From an uncultured Kushneria sp. (GTDB taxonomy: Bacteria; Pseudomonadota; Gammaproteobacteria; Pseudomonadales; Halomonadaceae): a stretch of DNA of 64,000 nucleotides. Location of the stretch: contig NZ_CANMFC010000004.1 in NCBI RefSeq assembly GCF_947497025.1, forward strand, positions 248,001 to 312,000. The letters are read 5' to 3'. Positions 52,068 to 60,977 of the stretch are shown one piece after another. The position numbers were made by a program, and so were the translations under genes. The notes under the pieces were generated by a model. That model ran no database searches, was not told the origin of the DNA, and saw nothing but the letters and a program-made list of their open reading frames with translations. Each line of letters opens with the position of its first letter. Within the stretch, counting starts at the first letter, position 1.

Positions 52068-52412
52068 AGCTGCGTCTGCCCGCCGTTCAAAAGGGCCATG
52101 ATGCCACGCGCCTTTTGCTTCTGGCTAACCTCCTGTCGATATTGATGTTGGCGCATCCCTGCTGATACACCTTCATATATCCGACACATGCCCGCCACAT
52201 GATGGCCATGCAGGCCTCTCGGTATATCGCCGCAGCAGAGGCTGCCATCTATAAGGACAGCGCGGAGCACAACATGGTCAAGGGTTTCAGCGTCATTCCG
52301 GCGGAGAAGGTTAACGAGGCTGAGGCCCCTTCGTCTGTTTGATGATGATGGACAACGCCTGTCGACCCGGCCCAGACTTGCCGATATCACCTGTCCCATG
52401 GAGTCCTGAGAT

Positions 52413-53177
52413 ATGCAGCTGCCTCGCTATATTGCCCACCGCGGGCTGTCCGCCCACGCGCCTGAAAACACGCTGGCCGCCATTCAGGCAGCGGCGGATG
52501 CCGGCTGTGAGTGGGTTGAGCTCGATGTTCAGTGCCTGGGAGACGGCACCCCGGTGGTCTGGCATGACGACAGCGTCGATCGCTGCAGCGATGGCAAGGG
52601 GGCGCTGATCGACCTGACACGGGATCAGATCCGCCAGCTGGATGTAGGCAGCTGGTTTTCCTCTGCCTTTCGCGGTGAGCGCATGGCGCTGCTCGATGAA
52701 GCGCTGTCGCTGGTCAGTGCGCTGGAGATGGGGCTTAATCTTGAGCTCAAGATCAACGCAGGCCATGACCCGGCAGAGCTTGCCCGCATTGCGGTCCATC
52801 GCGCCCGCCAGGTCCTGCCGCTTGATCGTCTGCTGGTATCAAGCTTTGACCGAACAGCGCTTGAAGCCGCCCGGTCACAGGATGAAGCACTGGCGCTGGG
52901 GCTTTTATATGAAGCAGTGCCGCGGCACTGGGCCAGCGATGCCGAGCGGCTTCGCCCGACCAGCGTGCATGCCGACTGGACACAGCTTGACCAGGAGCGA
53001 CTCATCGAGATCCAGAGCGCCGGACTTGCCATGCTGTGCTATACGGTCAACGACCCCGAACGCTTTGCCTCCTGGTGGGATCATGGGGTCAACGGTGTCT
53101 TTACCGACGACCCCGGGCTGTTTGATGACCGCTATCAGCGTCAGTCGCGAGGTGACGGGCGCCGCAAGCCGCGCTGA
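52413..53177 (+). CDS. ugpQ: Glycerophosphodiester phosphodiesterase
   Basis: 'YIAHRGLSAHAPENTLAAIQAAADAGCEWVELDVQ'. Confidence 0.92.
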   Translation: MQLPRYIAHRGLSAHAPENTLAAIQAAADAGCEWVELDVQCLGDGTPVVWHDDSVDRCSDGKGALIDLTRDQIRQLDVGSWFSSAFRGERMALLDEALSLVSALEMGLNLELKINAGHDPAELARIAVHRARQVLPLDRLLVSSFDRTALEAARSQDEALALGLLYEAVPRHWASDAERLRPTSVHADWTQLDQERLIEIQSAGLAMLCYTVNDPERFASWWDHGVNGVFTDDPGLFDDRYQRQSRGDGRRKPR

Positions 53178-53213
53178 AAAACCTGGAAAGTCGAATGTAA
53201 AACGCCCCGAACG

Positions 53214-53242
53214 AACACTGCCAGCGCAGGGCTGGCAGTGTT
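53214..53242. terminator. Hairpin between convergent ugpQ and trpC
   Basis: AACACTGCCAGC-GCAGG-GCTGGCAGTGTT 12-bp perfect stem. Confidence 0.55.
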
Positions 53243-53284
53243 GATTCGAGGCACTTTTAACGGGTTCGGTCGAATCGATCGAAC

Positions 53285-54085
53285 TCAGGTAAAAAAGAGC
53301 TGGCGAAGGGCATCGCCCGGGTCCGGTTCGCGCATGAAGCGCTCCCCGACCAGAAAGGCATTGACGTTGCCGCGGCGCATGCGCGCCACGTCTTCACGAG
53401 TCGCAATGCCTGATTCGGTCACCACGCGAACGCCCTCGGGGACCTTCTCCAGCAGCTCGAAGGTCGTGTCCAGCCGAGTCTCGAAGGTATGCAGATCCCG
53501 GTTGTTGATGCCGACCAGCGCCAGATCCAGCTTTAGCGCCCGCTCAAGTTCTTCAAGACTGTGCACTTCAACCAGCACGTCCATGCCCAGCTCGATGGCC
53601 AGCGTGTTGAGCGCTTTCATCTGGCGATCTTCAAGCGCCGCCACAATGAGCAGGATCGCATCGGCACCCATGCTGCGTGCTTCATACACCTGATAGGGTG
53701 CCACGATAAAGTCCTTGCGCAGCACCGGCAGCTGGCAGGCCCCGCGTGCAGCGATCAAAAAGCGCTCGCTGCCCTGGAAATAGTCGGCATCGGTCAACAC
53801 GGACAGACAGGCTGCACCACCGGCCTCGTAACGCTGGGCAATGGCCACCGGATCAAAATCGGCACGAATAATGCCCTTTGAGGGCGAGGCCTTCTTGATC
53901 TCGGCGATCACTGCCGGGTCGCCATTGGTCAGACGTTGATTGAGGGCTGCGGCAAAGCCACGGGTGGGCGGCGCCTGCTCGGCGCGCGCACGCAGCGTAT
54001 TCTCGCTGATGCTGGCCGAGCGCTCGGCAATTTCTTCATGCTTGCGGGCAATGATTTTCGTCAAAATGGTAGGCAGCGTGCTCAT
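53285..54085 (-). CDS. trpC: Indole-3-glycerol phosphate synthase
   Basis: '[19 protein letters not shown]', '[12 protein letters not shown]'. Confidence 0.96.
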   Translation of the reverse strand: MSTLPTILTKIIARKHEEIAERSASISENTLRARAEQAPPTRGFAAALNQRLTNGDPAVIAEIKKASPSKGIIRADFDPVAIAQRYEAGGAACLSVLTDADYFQGSERFLIAARGACQLPVLRKDFIVAPYQVYEARSMGADAILLIVAALEDRQMKALNTLAIELGMDVLVEVHSLEELERALKLDLALVGINNRDLHTFETRLDTTFELLEKVPEGVRVVTESGIATREDVARMRRGNVNAFLVGERFMREPDPGDALRQLFFT

Positions 54086-54149
54086 GCAGTGTTCCCTGAA
54101 AATCGACCGGCCGTGACAGGACGCAACGCCCGGTCGCTATTATGATAAT

Positions 54150-55178
54150 TCAGTCGCCGGCCTCGGCCAGTCGGGCAGAAAACTCTGCCAGTGCGTCCAG
54201 TTTTGCCAGTCCCTGACCTTTGGCAAGTGCCTCGCGCACGGTCTGCACGCCCTCCCTGAGGGAGCCGGCCACATCGGCCACGTACAGGGCAGCGCCTGCG
54301 TTGAAGGCCACCATGTCAGCCGCCACGCCTTCGCCGCGCAGGGCCGCCTTGACCAGCACCAGGCTGGCCTCGCTGCTGTCGGCGCGAATTGCCTCCAGCG
54401 GCTGGCGCTCCAGTCCCACATCCTCGGGCGTGACCACATACTCGTTGATCTCGCCGTGATGCAGTTCGGCGACCCGGGTCTTTGATGCAATCGAGAACTC
54501 ATCGAGTCCGTCCTCGGCATGGACCACCAGCACATGCTGGCTGCCCAGACGGCGCAGCACCGTCGCCATGGGGACCAGCAGATCAGCGCTGTAGACCCCG
54601 ATGACCTGACGCGTGGCGCCGGTGGGGTTGGTCAGCGGCCCCAGGATATTGAACATGGTACGCACACCCAGCGCCTTGCGGACCGCCACGGCATGACGCA
54701 TGGCCGTATGGTGATTGGGGGCGAACATGAAGCCGACCCCGATCTCCTCGATGCAGCGGGCAATCTGTTCAGACGACAGTTCGAGCGACACGCCGGCGCG
54801 TGCAAGCAGATCGGCACTGCCGGAGCTGCTGGACACGCCCCGGCCGCCGTGTTTGGCAACACGGGCCCCGCAGGCCGCAGCAGCGAAGCTGGAGGCCGTC
54901 GAGACATTGAACAGCCCGGCACCATCCCCGCCGGTACCCACGATGTCGACCACGTGATCGGCATCGACATGTACCGGGTACATCAGCTCGCGCATGACCA
55001 TCACGGCGGCCGTAATTTCATCAACGGTCTCCCCCTTCATGGCAAGACCGACCAGAAAGCCGCCCATCTGCACCGGGTCAGCTTCCCCGCACATGATGGT
55101 CGACATGACCGTTCGCATCTCGTCCAGCTCGAGATCCTCACGGCGCGTTACGCGTGAAATGGCTTCCTTGAGCTCCAC
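54150..55178 (-). CDS. trpD: Anthranilate phosphoribosyltransferase
   Basis: 'DIVGTGGDGAGLFNVSTASSF', 'KHGGRGVSSSSGSADLL'. Confidence 0.96.
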   Translation of the reverse strand: MELKEAISRVTRREDLELDEMRTVMSTIMCGEADPVQMGGFLVGLAMKGETVDEITAAVMVMRELMYPVHVDADHVVDIVGTGGDGAGLFNVSTASSFAAAACGARVAKHGGRGVSSSSGSADLLARAGVSLELSSEQIARCIEEIGVGFMFAPNHHTAMRHAVAVRKALGVRTMFNILGPLTNPTGATRQVIGVYSADLLVPMATVLRRLGSQHVLVVHAEDGLDEFSIASKTRVAELHHGEINEYVVTPEDVGLERQPLEAIRADSSEASLVLVKAALRGEGVAADMVAFNAGAALYVADVAGSLREGVQTVREALAKGQGLAKLDALAEFSARLAEAGD

Positions 55179-55255
55179 GAGTCTTTCTCCATGCCACGAG
55201 TAGCAGGCGCCACCCGAAAGGGGTTATCACCTCAAAGGGACCATACGTCAGGGCC

Positions 55256-55876
55256 TCAGGCCTCGGCCGCAACCCCCTGCGGAACGTCGCGCGGCTGACG
55301 CTTGAGGAAGTTGGCCAGAAGCTCGTGGCCCTGACGTGACAGAATCGACTCCGGATGAAAGAGCACGCCTTCCATATCCAGCGTTCGGTGACGAATGCCC
55401 ATCACGATGCCGGGCGTCACGTCGTCACTGACGGTTGTCGCCGTAATCTCGAAGCAGTCGGGCAGCGTCTCGCGCGCCAGAATCAGCGAATGATAACGCG
55501 TCACTTCCAGTGGATTTTCAAGCCCTGCAAACGCGCCCTGACCGTCGTGATCCACCATCGACGTCTTGCCGTGCATTACCATCGGCGCCCGGATCACCTC
55601 GCCGCCATAGGCCTGGCCAATGGCCTGAAAGCCCAGACAGATCCCGAAGATCGGAACCCGGCCGGCAAAATGACGAATCAGATCCAGCGAAATACCGGCT
55701 TCACTGGGGCTGCAGGGCCCCGGTGAAATCATTAAATGGGTAAAGTCACGCTGCTCGATCTCCTCGATCGTGAGCGTATCGTTGCGGATTGTCTCGACCT
55801 CGGCCCCCAGCTCGCCCAGATACTGGACGATGTTGAAGGTAAAGCTGTCGTAGTTGTCGATCATCAATACTTTCAT
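55256..55876 (-). CDS. trpG: Anthranilate synthase component II (glutamine amidotransferase)
   Basis: '[24 protein letters not shown]', '[15 protein letters not shown]'. Confidence 0.95.
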   Translation of the reverse strand: MKVLMIDNYDSFTFNIVQYLGELGAEVETIRNDTLTIEEIEQRDFTHLMISPGPCSPSEAGISLDLIRHFAGRVPIFGICLGFQAIGQAYGGEVIRAPMVMHGKTSMVDHDGQGAFAGLENPLEVTRYHSLILARETLPDCFEITATTVSDDVTPGIVMGIRHRTLDMEGVLFHPESILSRQGHELLANFLKRQPRDVPQGVAAEA

Positions 55877-56185
55877 GGCCTACAAGCCCCGTGGTTACTG
55901 GCCTCGATGTATGGCGGCCTTGGTTTTTACCCAGAATTTTACCCAGATCGATAAATGTACCGGGCAAGACCATAAAAAGTGACGGCCCAGATAATAGCAG
56001 ACGTGTCAGGCAATTAGGATACGACTCCACATGCTGCCGTGAGAAGTGTTAAAGGAACATTCGCAGATGCCGATGAACCCAATGCGCACGTGAGACATGC
56101 GCACTTTGATGGATTACTTCGCCCGGACGATCCCCTCGTTCCGGGCTTTTTTGTATGCTGTCAGAAATGCCATGAGTAATGGCCA

Positions 56186-56458
56186 ATGCCAGCACCCACC
56201 TATCGGACGAACTCAGAGCGCTGGGCAGCCGACGCAACCGGCAAGATGCCCGGCGACCTGATCCTGCTGGGTCAGCGTCTGATCGAACAGGCCGAGCTCG
56301 ACGCGCGGCACCGTGATAATCGGTTGCGCGACATTCTGGGGGACAACTGGTGGGGTAACATGATCAAGATGGCCAGCAGGAATCCTGATCGGTCAAAGCA
56401 GCTTTGGCGACATCTGATTGAGCGACGCAGCATGCCGTCATGGATCAACAGGCGATGA
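56186..56458 (+). CDS. Hypothetical small protein
   Basis: 90 aa ORF, no recognised family. Confidence 0.35.
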   Translation: MPAPTYRTNSERWAADATGKMPGDLILLGQRLIEQAELDARHRDNRLRDILGDNWWGNMIKMASRNPDRSKQLWRHLIERRSMPSWINRR

Positions 56459-56525
56459 TCACCGCCTCGAGACCATCACCGCCTCGAGACCATCACCGCC
56501 TCGAGACCATCACCGCCTCGAGACC
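56458..56525. repeat. 4x17-bp tandem repeat ATCACCGCCTCGAGACC
   Basis: Directly read. Confidence 0.95.
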
Positions 56526-56592
56526 GACACTCAGCACCGCCAATAATCACGTTGCTTAATACGGTCGATACCTGATCGACTGACAATGACGG

Positions 56593-56771
56593 TCATTCGT
56601 CGACGTAAAACCAGAAGCTCGCCTCGCCAATCATCGGCAGCTAGATCAGCAGCACCGAGCCCTGCCCCTTGTTCTGCAGAGCCATCTGACCACCAGCAGG
56701 TATTCCGCTGGCTTCGTTGAGATTGACCCATGCTTCTCGGCCGGTGAATACGTCAGGTTTGTCCTTGCCAT
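56593..56771 (-). pseudogene. Decayed phage tail-associated ORF
   Basis: Frame reads GKDKPDVFTGREAWVNLNEASGIPAGGQMALQNKGQGSVLLI*LPMIGEASFWFYVDE*; good SD/ATG is one base out of frame and an internal TAG is present. Confidence 0.55.
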
Positions 56772-56779
56772 AAGGCCTC

Positions 56780-58162
56780 CTAAAACTTATCCGCCCTCTG
56801 CCAACTGTTTTCTACAGTTTTGTAATCCCACATACCTTTACCTTTATGGGACAAAGAAAACTTGAACATATCATCGTGAGTAATAAGACCAACCTCTGAT
56901 GAAAATTTTGACGTCAAAAAATTCTCCCCCAAGAGGCCTGGGCCGGAGTCTCTCCATATACCTCTGCGCTTACCGGATAATATAGTTTCGCATGCAGACT
57001 CAAGAGCGGACCAAAGAAATACTGATCTTCTTCTTGCGGCAATAAAACTGTTCAAAATTTCACGCTGATGAGGAGGAAGGTTACTTCTGTAATAAAAGTT
57101 AACGCACTTCTCAGAATCCAGCATTAGGTTTGAAAAAGTTTCTTTTGGAAGGAAATCAATATCTACGTAAACCCCACCATTTAAATATAAGTATGCCAGC
57201 CTAAATAAATCGGCCTCTTGAGCAGGATGCAATGACAAATCAAAAGCTTTAAGAAAATTGATAGGAAAATGAGTATTTATAAAGGCTCTAGCCTGTTCTC
57301 TGTTGTAAAGAACATGATTAAACCCTTTTACGCGACTCCAATTATCCAAAGAATCGCGCACATCATCAGTTAACGTCTCAGGATTATCCCAGTACTGAAC
57401 AATGCTCCTGCAGCCATGCAAACAGTCTGAAAGCTGTAAATATTTAGAATCTTTAGACATTATGCCCTGAGCATCCATAGAAATCATTAAAGACATTTCT
57501 TGGCGGCTATAATCTTTTAACTTTTTATTTTTATCGACTACTTTAAAAAAGCTTTCACGTGAAATTGGACCTAACAAACTTGAAGCCGACAAAAACATTA
57601 TCGCCGTATTTTTTCGCTTCAAGTCATTTAAGGATATTTTTGAGATTGCATGGCGCGCTTTTTCTATATTTGAGGATTTTACTATGCTTTCGAGATACTC
57701 TGACACCCAATCTTCGTTAGAAATCTTTTCTTCGTCAATTTCACCTAAGACACTTATAGCTTCATCTGAAGACCTGTTCTTCTTTATAAAACTGGCATAA
57801 AAAGCCAAGTTTGAAATATTATTTTCAACATTATAATATTTTTCAGCCCATACGATCGAATCTTTGTGCCTACCGGCCCTATGTGAAATATCTGCCTTTT
57901 TCCTTAAAGCATCAGGCCTTTTTGGATCACTCTTGAGGCAATTATCTATCATTCTGTCGGCGAAATCATACTCTTTTGTTTTTATACATACAGAAACAAC
58001 TTCGCTTAAAAGCTCTTGATTCGGAACAAATCCTATTTTCTTTATCAACAAGCCGGCCTGATTGAAGTCCCCGGCATTTCTCAAACCCCTTATCTTATTT
58101 GAAAGCTCAGATTGGTTTTTTTTATTAACTAGAAAAATTTTCTCAATTACTTTTTTAAACAT
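56780..58162 (-). CDS. Glycosyltransferase (DXD, Gly_transf_sug/GT32-like) with helical-repeat N-terminus, AT-rich
   Basis: 'IVQYWDNPE...ARAFINTHFP...AQEADLFRLAYLYLNGGVYVDIDF'. Confidence 0.75.
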   Translation of the reverse strand: MFKKVIEKIFLVNKKNQSELSNKIRGLRNAGDFNQAGLLIKKIGFVPNQELLSEVVSVCIKTKEYDFADRMIDNCLKSDPKRPDALRKKADISHRAGRHKDSIVWAEKYYNVENNISNLAFYASFIKKNRSSDEAISVLGEIDEEKISNEDWVSEYLESIVKSSNIEKARHAISKISLNDLKRKNTAIMFLSASSLLGPISRESFFKVVDKNKKLKDYSRQEMSLMISMDAQGIMSKDSKYLQLSDCLHGCRSIVQYWDNPETLTDDVRDSLDNWSRVKGFNHVLYNREQARAFINTHFPINFLKAFDLSLHPAQEADLFRLAYLYLNGGVYVDIDFLPKETFSNLMLDSEKCVNFYYRSNLPPHQREILNSFIAARRRSVFLWSALESACETILSGKRRGIWRDSGPGLLGENFLTSKFSSEVGLITHDDMFKFSLSHKGKGMWDYKTVENSWQRADKF

Positions 58163-58215
58163 TGTAAAAGCCCGTCGCCAGTTGACGGGCGCAACACTAT
58201 CATAACGATCAATAT

Positions 58216-60126
58216 TTAGTAATTTATTTGGCTAATAAAGCTCCTTGCAAGAGCTGACTCCAAGCAAAGAGCTTCTTCATAGCAAACGCCATAGTAACCT
58301 TTAGAATCGATGTTTACGATGCCATACTCCATGGCATCCAAGCCCTCGGCTCTGAAGCATTCGATCACCTGCTGAGCAAGAACCCCAATGTGGAGCTTTC
58401 CTAGGTTGCTTTTTAAACGGTACTTGCCGTATTCGACATTTGACCATGCTCTAAGCTCTGCTGAAAGATCAGATGACCACTGCTCTTTTAGCCTGGCATC
58501 TGAGGTGCTTACAGTTCCGCTGGGAGTTCGGACAGTGGGGGCATTCAGTAGGATGTCATCAGAGCGCCATTCAATTTTGGTGACAGTATTTCCTGATCGA
58601 CTGACTATCTCGTAGTTAACGTTTGTTGTTTCAGCGTCGTTAGAGACCTGCCGGACACGATTGCCCATATCCACAACATCTTTCCAGACCCGGTTGTCAG
58701 TCGCAGCGTCCGTCTCTTTCATCACAGAGCGCGGCGCAGAAGCAACCCGTTTATCGAGGTCATCCTCAAAGATGATGGAGTCGTACCGTATACTTGCATC
58801 CTTCACGAGGAGTGAGTACGTCGCCCCGCTGTTTGACACTGAAGGGGTCTTTGCGCGCACATTACGCGTATTGTCGCGGGCATTGATGTACACACCACCC
58901 CCACCCGCCAGTACGTCCCCTGTGATGGTAACCCCTGACGCGTCGCTAAAGTCGTACACATTCGAGAGGTTGTTACCGGGCATGTTGTTATGCAGGGTCA
59001 GTGCACCTGATCCGTTCAAGGTCTTTAGCATGGAGTGCGTGCCGGCAAAGGCGGTTACGCTGTGATCCGGCTGCGCTGTGATTGCGCCGATGCTACAGAC
59101 GGCGCAGTCGTCAAGGATGATGGCATTCCAGTCGTGAGTAGCACCAGGCCAACCGTTCTTGTGTCGCCGAATAGTGACATCATGGATACCGCGGGCATCT
59201 GATCCTATAAGATGGATACCCGTGTGTTGTGCATTGATGTTGCCTCCCCATATTTTAGGTTCATTGTAATGGACCGTTCCAGTGGTGCCGATACCGTTGT
59301 AGGCAGCGATGAGATCAAATGCAGTCAGGGTATAGAATACCGCGTCCCCAACTGTAATCGTTTCATACACTTGACCTATCTCGATATTTGACATGCGGGC
59401 ACTGAGAATGGCTGACCCGTTCGAAGAAGCATCAAGCAGAATACCCCCATCATGAAACTGGGAGGCAGGGTCCTGTTTAATATCGAACTGACCTTGATGT
59501 ACATAGTTAACAATGTCGATACCAACGCCATCGCCTACATGCAGTCCGTATTCGAACCCGTAATCCCATGCGAATCCGTGCTTCTCAGGCACTCGATTCT
59601 CGCCACGAAAGAAGAGCTCAGCAAAATGCCAGCTTGTGTAGTAGTCAAAATACTGGCTTGAGTCCTTCGGAGTTGTGAACGCGCGCCCCATGTTCGCCCT
59701 GGATGCAATAACTTGCATGCCGATTGCGCCGCCTTGGCGGCCTACCACATCTGAAGGTTGGAAGACAAAGCCGTCGTGCGACTCAGGCCCGCGCAGTATG
59801 ATACGAGTCCCACGGCCTTTGCCGATGAAAATAACCGGTTTTCCGGTTACCTGCTTTTCGAGAACAATGTCACCGGCTGGCAGCTGGATAATTGAAGCAC
59901 CCTGTTGGTCAGCAGCCGTCCATGCGGCTTGTAGGAAATTCGCTTGGCTGCTGCCGTCGCCAGTGACGCTGTACTGTGACGCGTGGATAACGCCACTTGT
60001 GGTGGACTTCAGGATGCCACCGGCATCGACCAGATCAGAAACTTTAACCCTACGCCCTGTGTCACGGTCAATGATGCCGCGTCCTGCAAAATCTGCAATT
60101 GGTAGTGTGGCTGTGGATTCAGACAT
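58216..60126 (-). CDS. Phage tailspike with C-terminal S74 intramolecular chaperone
   Basis: Pectate-lyase-like N-terminus; 'SDARLKEQWSSDL...LHIGVLAQQVIECFRAEGLDAMEYGIV'. Confidence 0.85.
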   Translation of the reverse strand: MSESTATLPIADFAGRGIIDRDTGRRVKVSDLVDAGGILKSTTSGVIHASQYSVTGDGSSQANFLQAAWTAADQQGASIIQLPAGDIVLEKQVTGKPVIFIGKGRGTRIILRGPESHDGFVFQPSDVVGRQGGAIGMQVIASRANMGRAFTTPKDSSQYFDYYTSWHFAELFFRGENRVPEKHGFAWDYGFEYGLHVGDGVGIDIVNYVHQGQFDIKQDPASQFHDGGILLDASSNGSAILSARMSNIEIGQVYETITVGDAVFYTLTAFDLIAAYNGIGTTGTVHYNEPKIWGGNINAQHTGIHLIGSDARGIHDVTIRRHKNGWPGATHDWNAIILDDCAVCSIGAITAQPDHSVTAFAGTHSMLKTLNGSGALTLHNNMPGNNLSNVYDFSDASGVTITGDVLAGGGGVYINARDNTRNVRAKTPSVSNSGATYSLLVKDASIRYDSIIFEDDLDKRVASAPRSVMKETDAATDNRVWKDVVDMGNRVRQVSNDAETTNVNYEIVSRSGNTVTKIEWRSDDILLNAPTVRTPSGTVSTSDARLKEQWSSDLSAELRAWSNVEYGKYRLKSNLGKLHIGVLAQQVIECFRAEGLDAMEYGIVNIDSKGYYGVCYEEALCLESALARSFISQINY

Positions 60127-60916
60127 TGGTTTTGATCTCCGTACCTTCGCTAATGGTGACGATGGTGCCGTCAGGGATGTTTACGGTGACGCCGTCACCA
60201 ATGGTCACAACGGGCCCAATCAGCAGGCCGTTACTGTTTGCAGGCCACAGCGGGTCTTCGGTGATGGTGTTGCTGTGAAAGATGCCGGGAGTCTCCGAAT
60301 AGAGAGCGCCACGCGGCTTGTAGACGAGCGCGCCGGCCTCGAAGCGGTAACGGGCATTGCGCCCGTACTTCGTCTCGTCTTCAAAAATCTCGACCACCTG
60401 CCCTTCTTCCAGGGTGGCCGCCTCGGCTTCGGCGTAGTTATCGAAATACCGCACCGATCCGGATGACTCGGAAGCCACACGCGACTCCTTGGCGTAGGCC
60501 TCGGAGAGGTTGGCCGAAAGCCCTGCCTGATAAGCGTCCTGCTCGGTGGCCAGCGCTGCCCGCTCCGCCCGATCACGCGCCGCCAGCGCGGCCTCAAAAA
60601 GCTTGATGGATGGGTAGCGCTTCACCTCTTCGGCCTGGCCGTTGACGACCTGGTACAGGATCACGAACTCCTGCTCGATCTCGGACAGCACCGAGAAGAA
60701 CGCGCCCTCGCCCGTGGCCGCCAGCCCTGATGCCAGATCCTCATGCAGGGCAAAGTTGGGCATGTAGCTGGCGACCAGCTTGGCCAGTGACGGCCGGCTC
60801 TTGCCGTCAAGTGTGGCGTCCATCTCAGGCCCGCCGAGCATTACCTCGTCAAAGAACCTGACCTGCTCGCCCAGCCGGTTCGTATAGCTGGTGATGTTGC
60901 CGGTATCAGAAGCCAT
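60119..60916 (-). CDS. Phage tail fibre/connector protein
   Basis: Position between TipJ and tailspike, overlaps tailspike start. Confidence 0.6.
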   Translation of the reverse strand: MASDTGNITSYTNRLGEQVRFFDEVMLGGPEMDATLDGKSRPSLAKLVASYMPNFALHEDLASGLAATGEGAFFSVLSEIEQEFVILYQVVNGQAEEVKRYPSIKLFEAALAARDRAERAALATEQDAYQAGLSANLSEAYAKESRVASESSGSVRYFDNYAEAEAATLEEGQVVEIFEDETKYGRNARYRFEAGALVYKPRGALYSETPGIFHSNTITEDPLWPANSNGLLIGPVVTIGDGVTVNIPDGTIVTISEGTEIKTNV

Positions 60917-60977
60917 GTTTTCTCCTGGCGTAAAAAAACCGCCCGGAGGCGGTCGTGTTATTTATCGTGTGAAGGGA

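Noticed and set aside
52064-52399. 111-aa minus-strand ORF between the GNAT gene and ugpQ
   Set aside because: Weak composition; a short plus-strand ORF in the same gap is equally plausible, neither strong enough to call.
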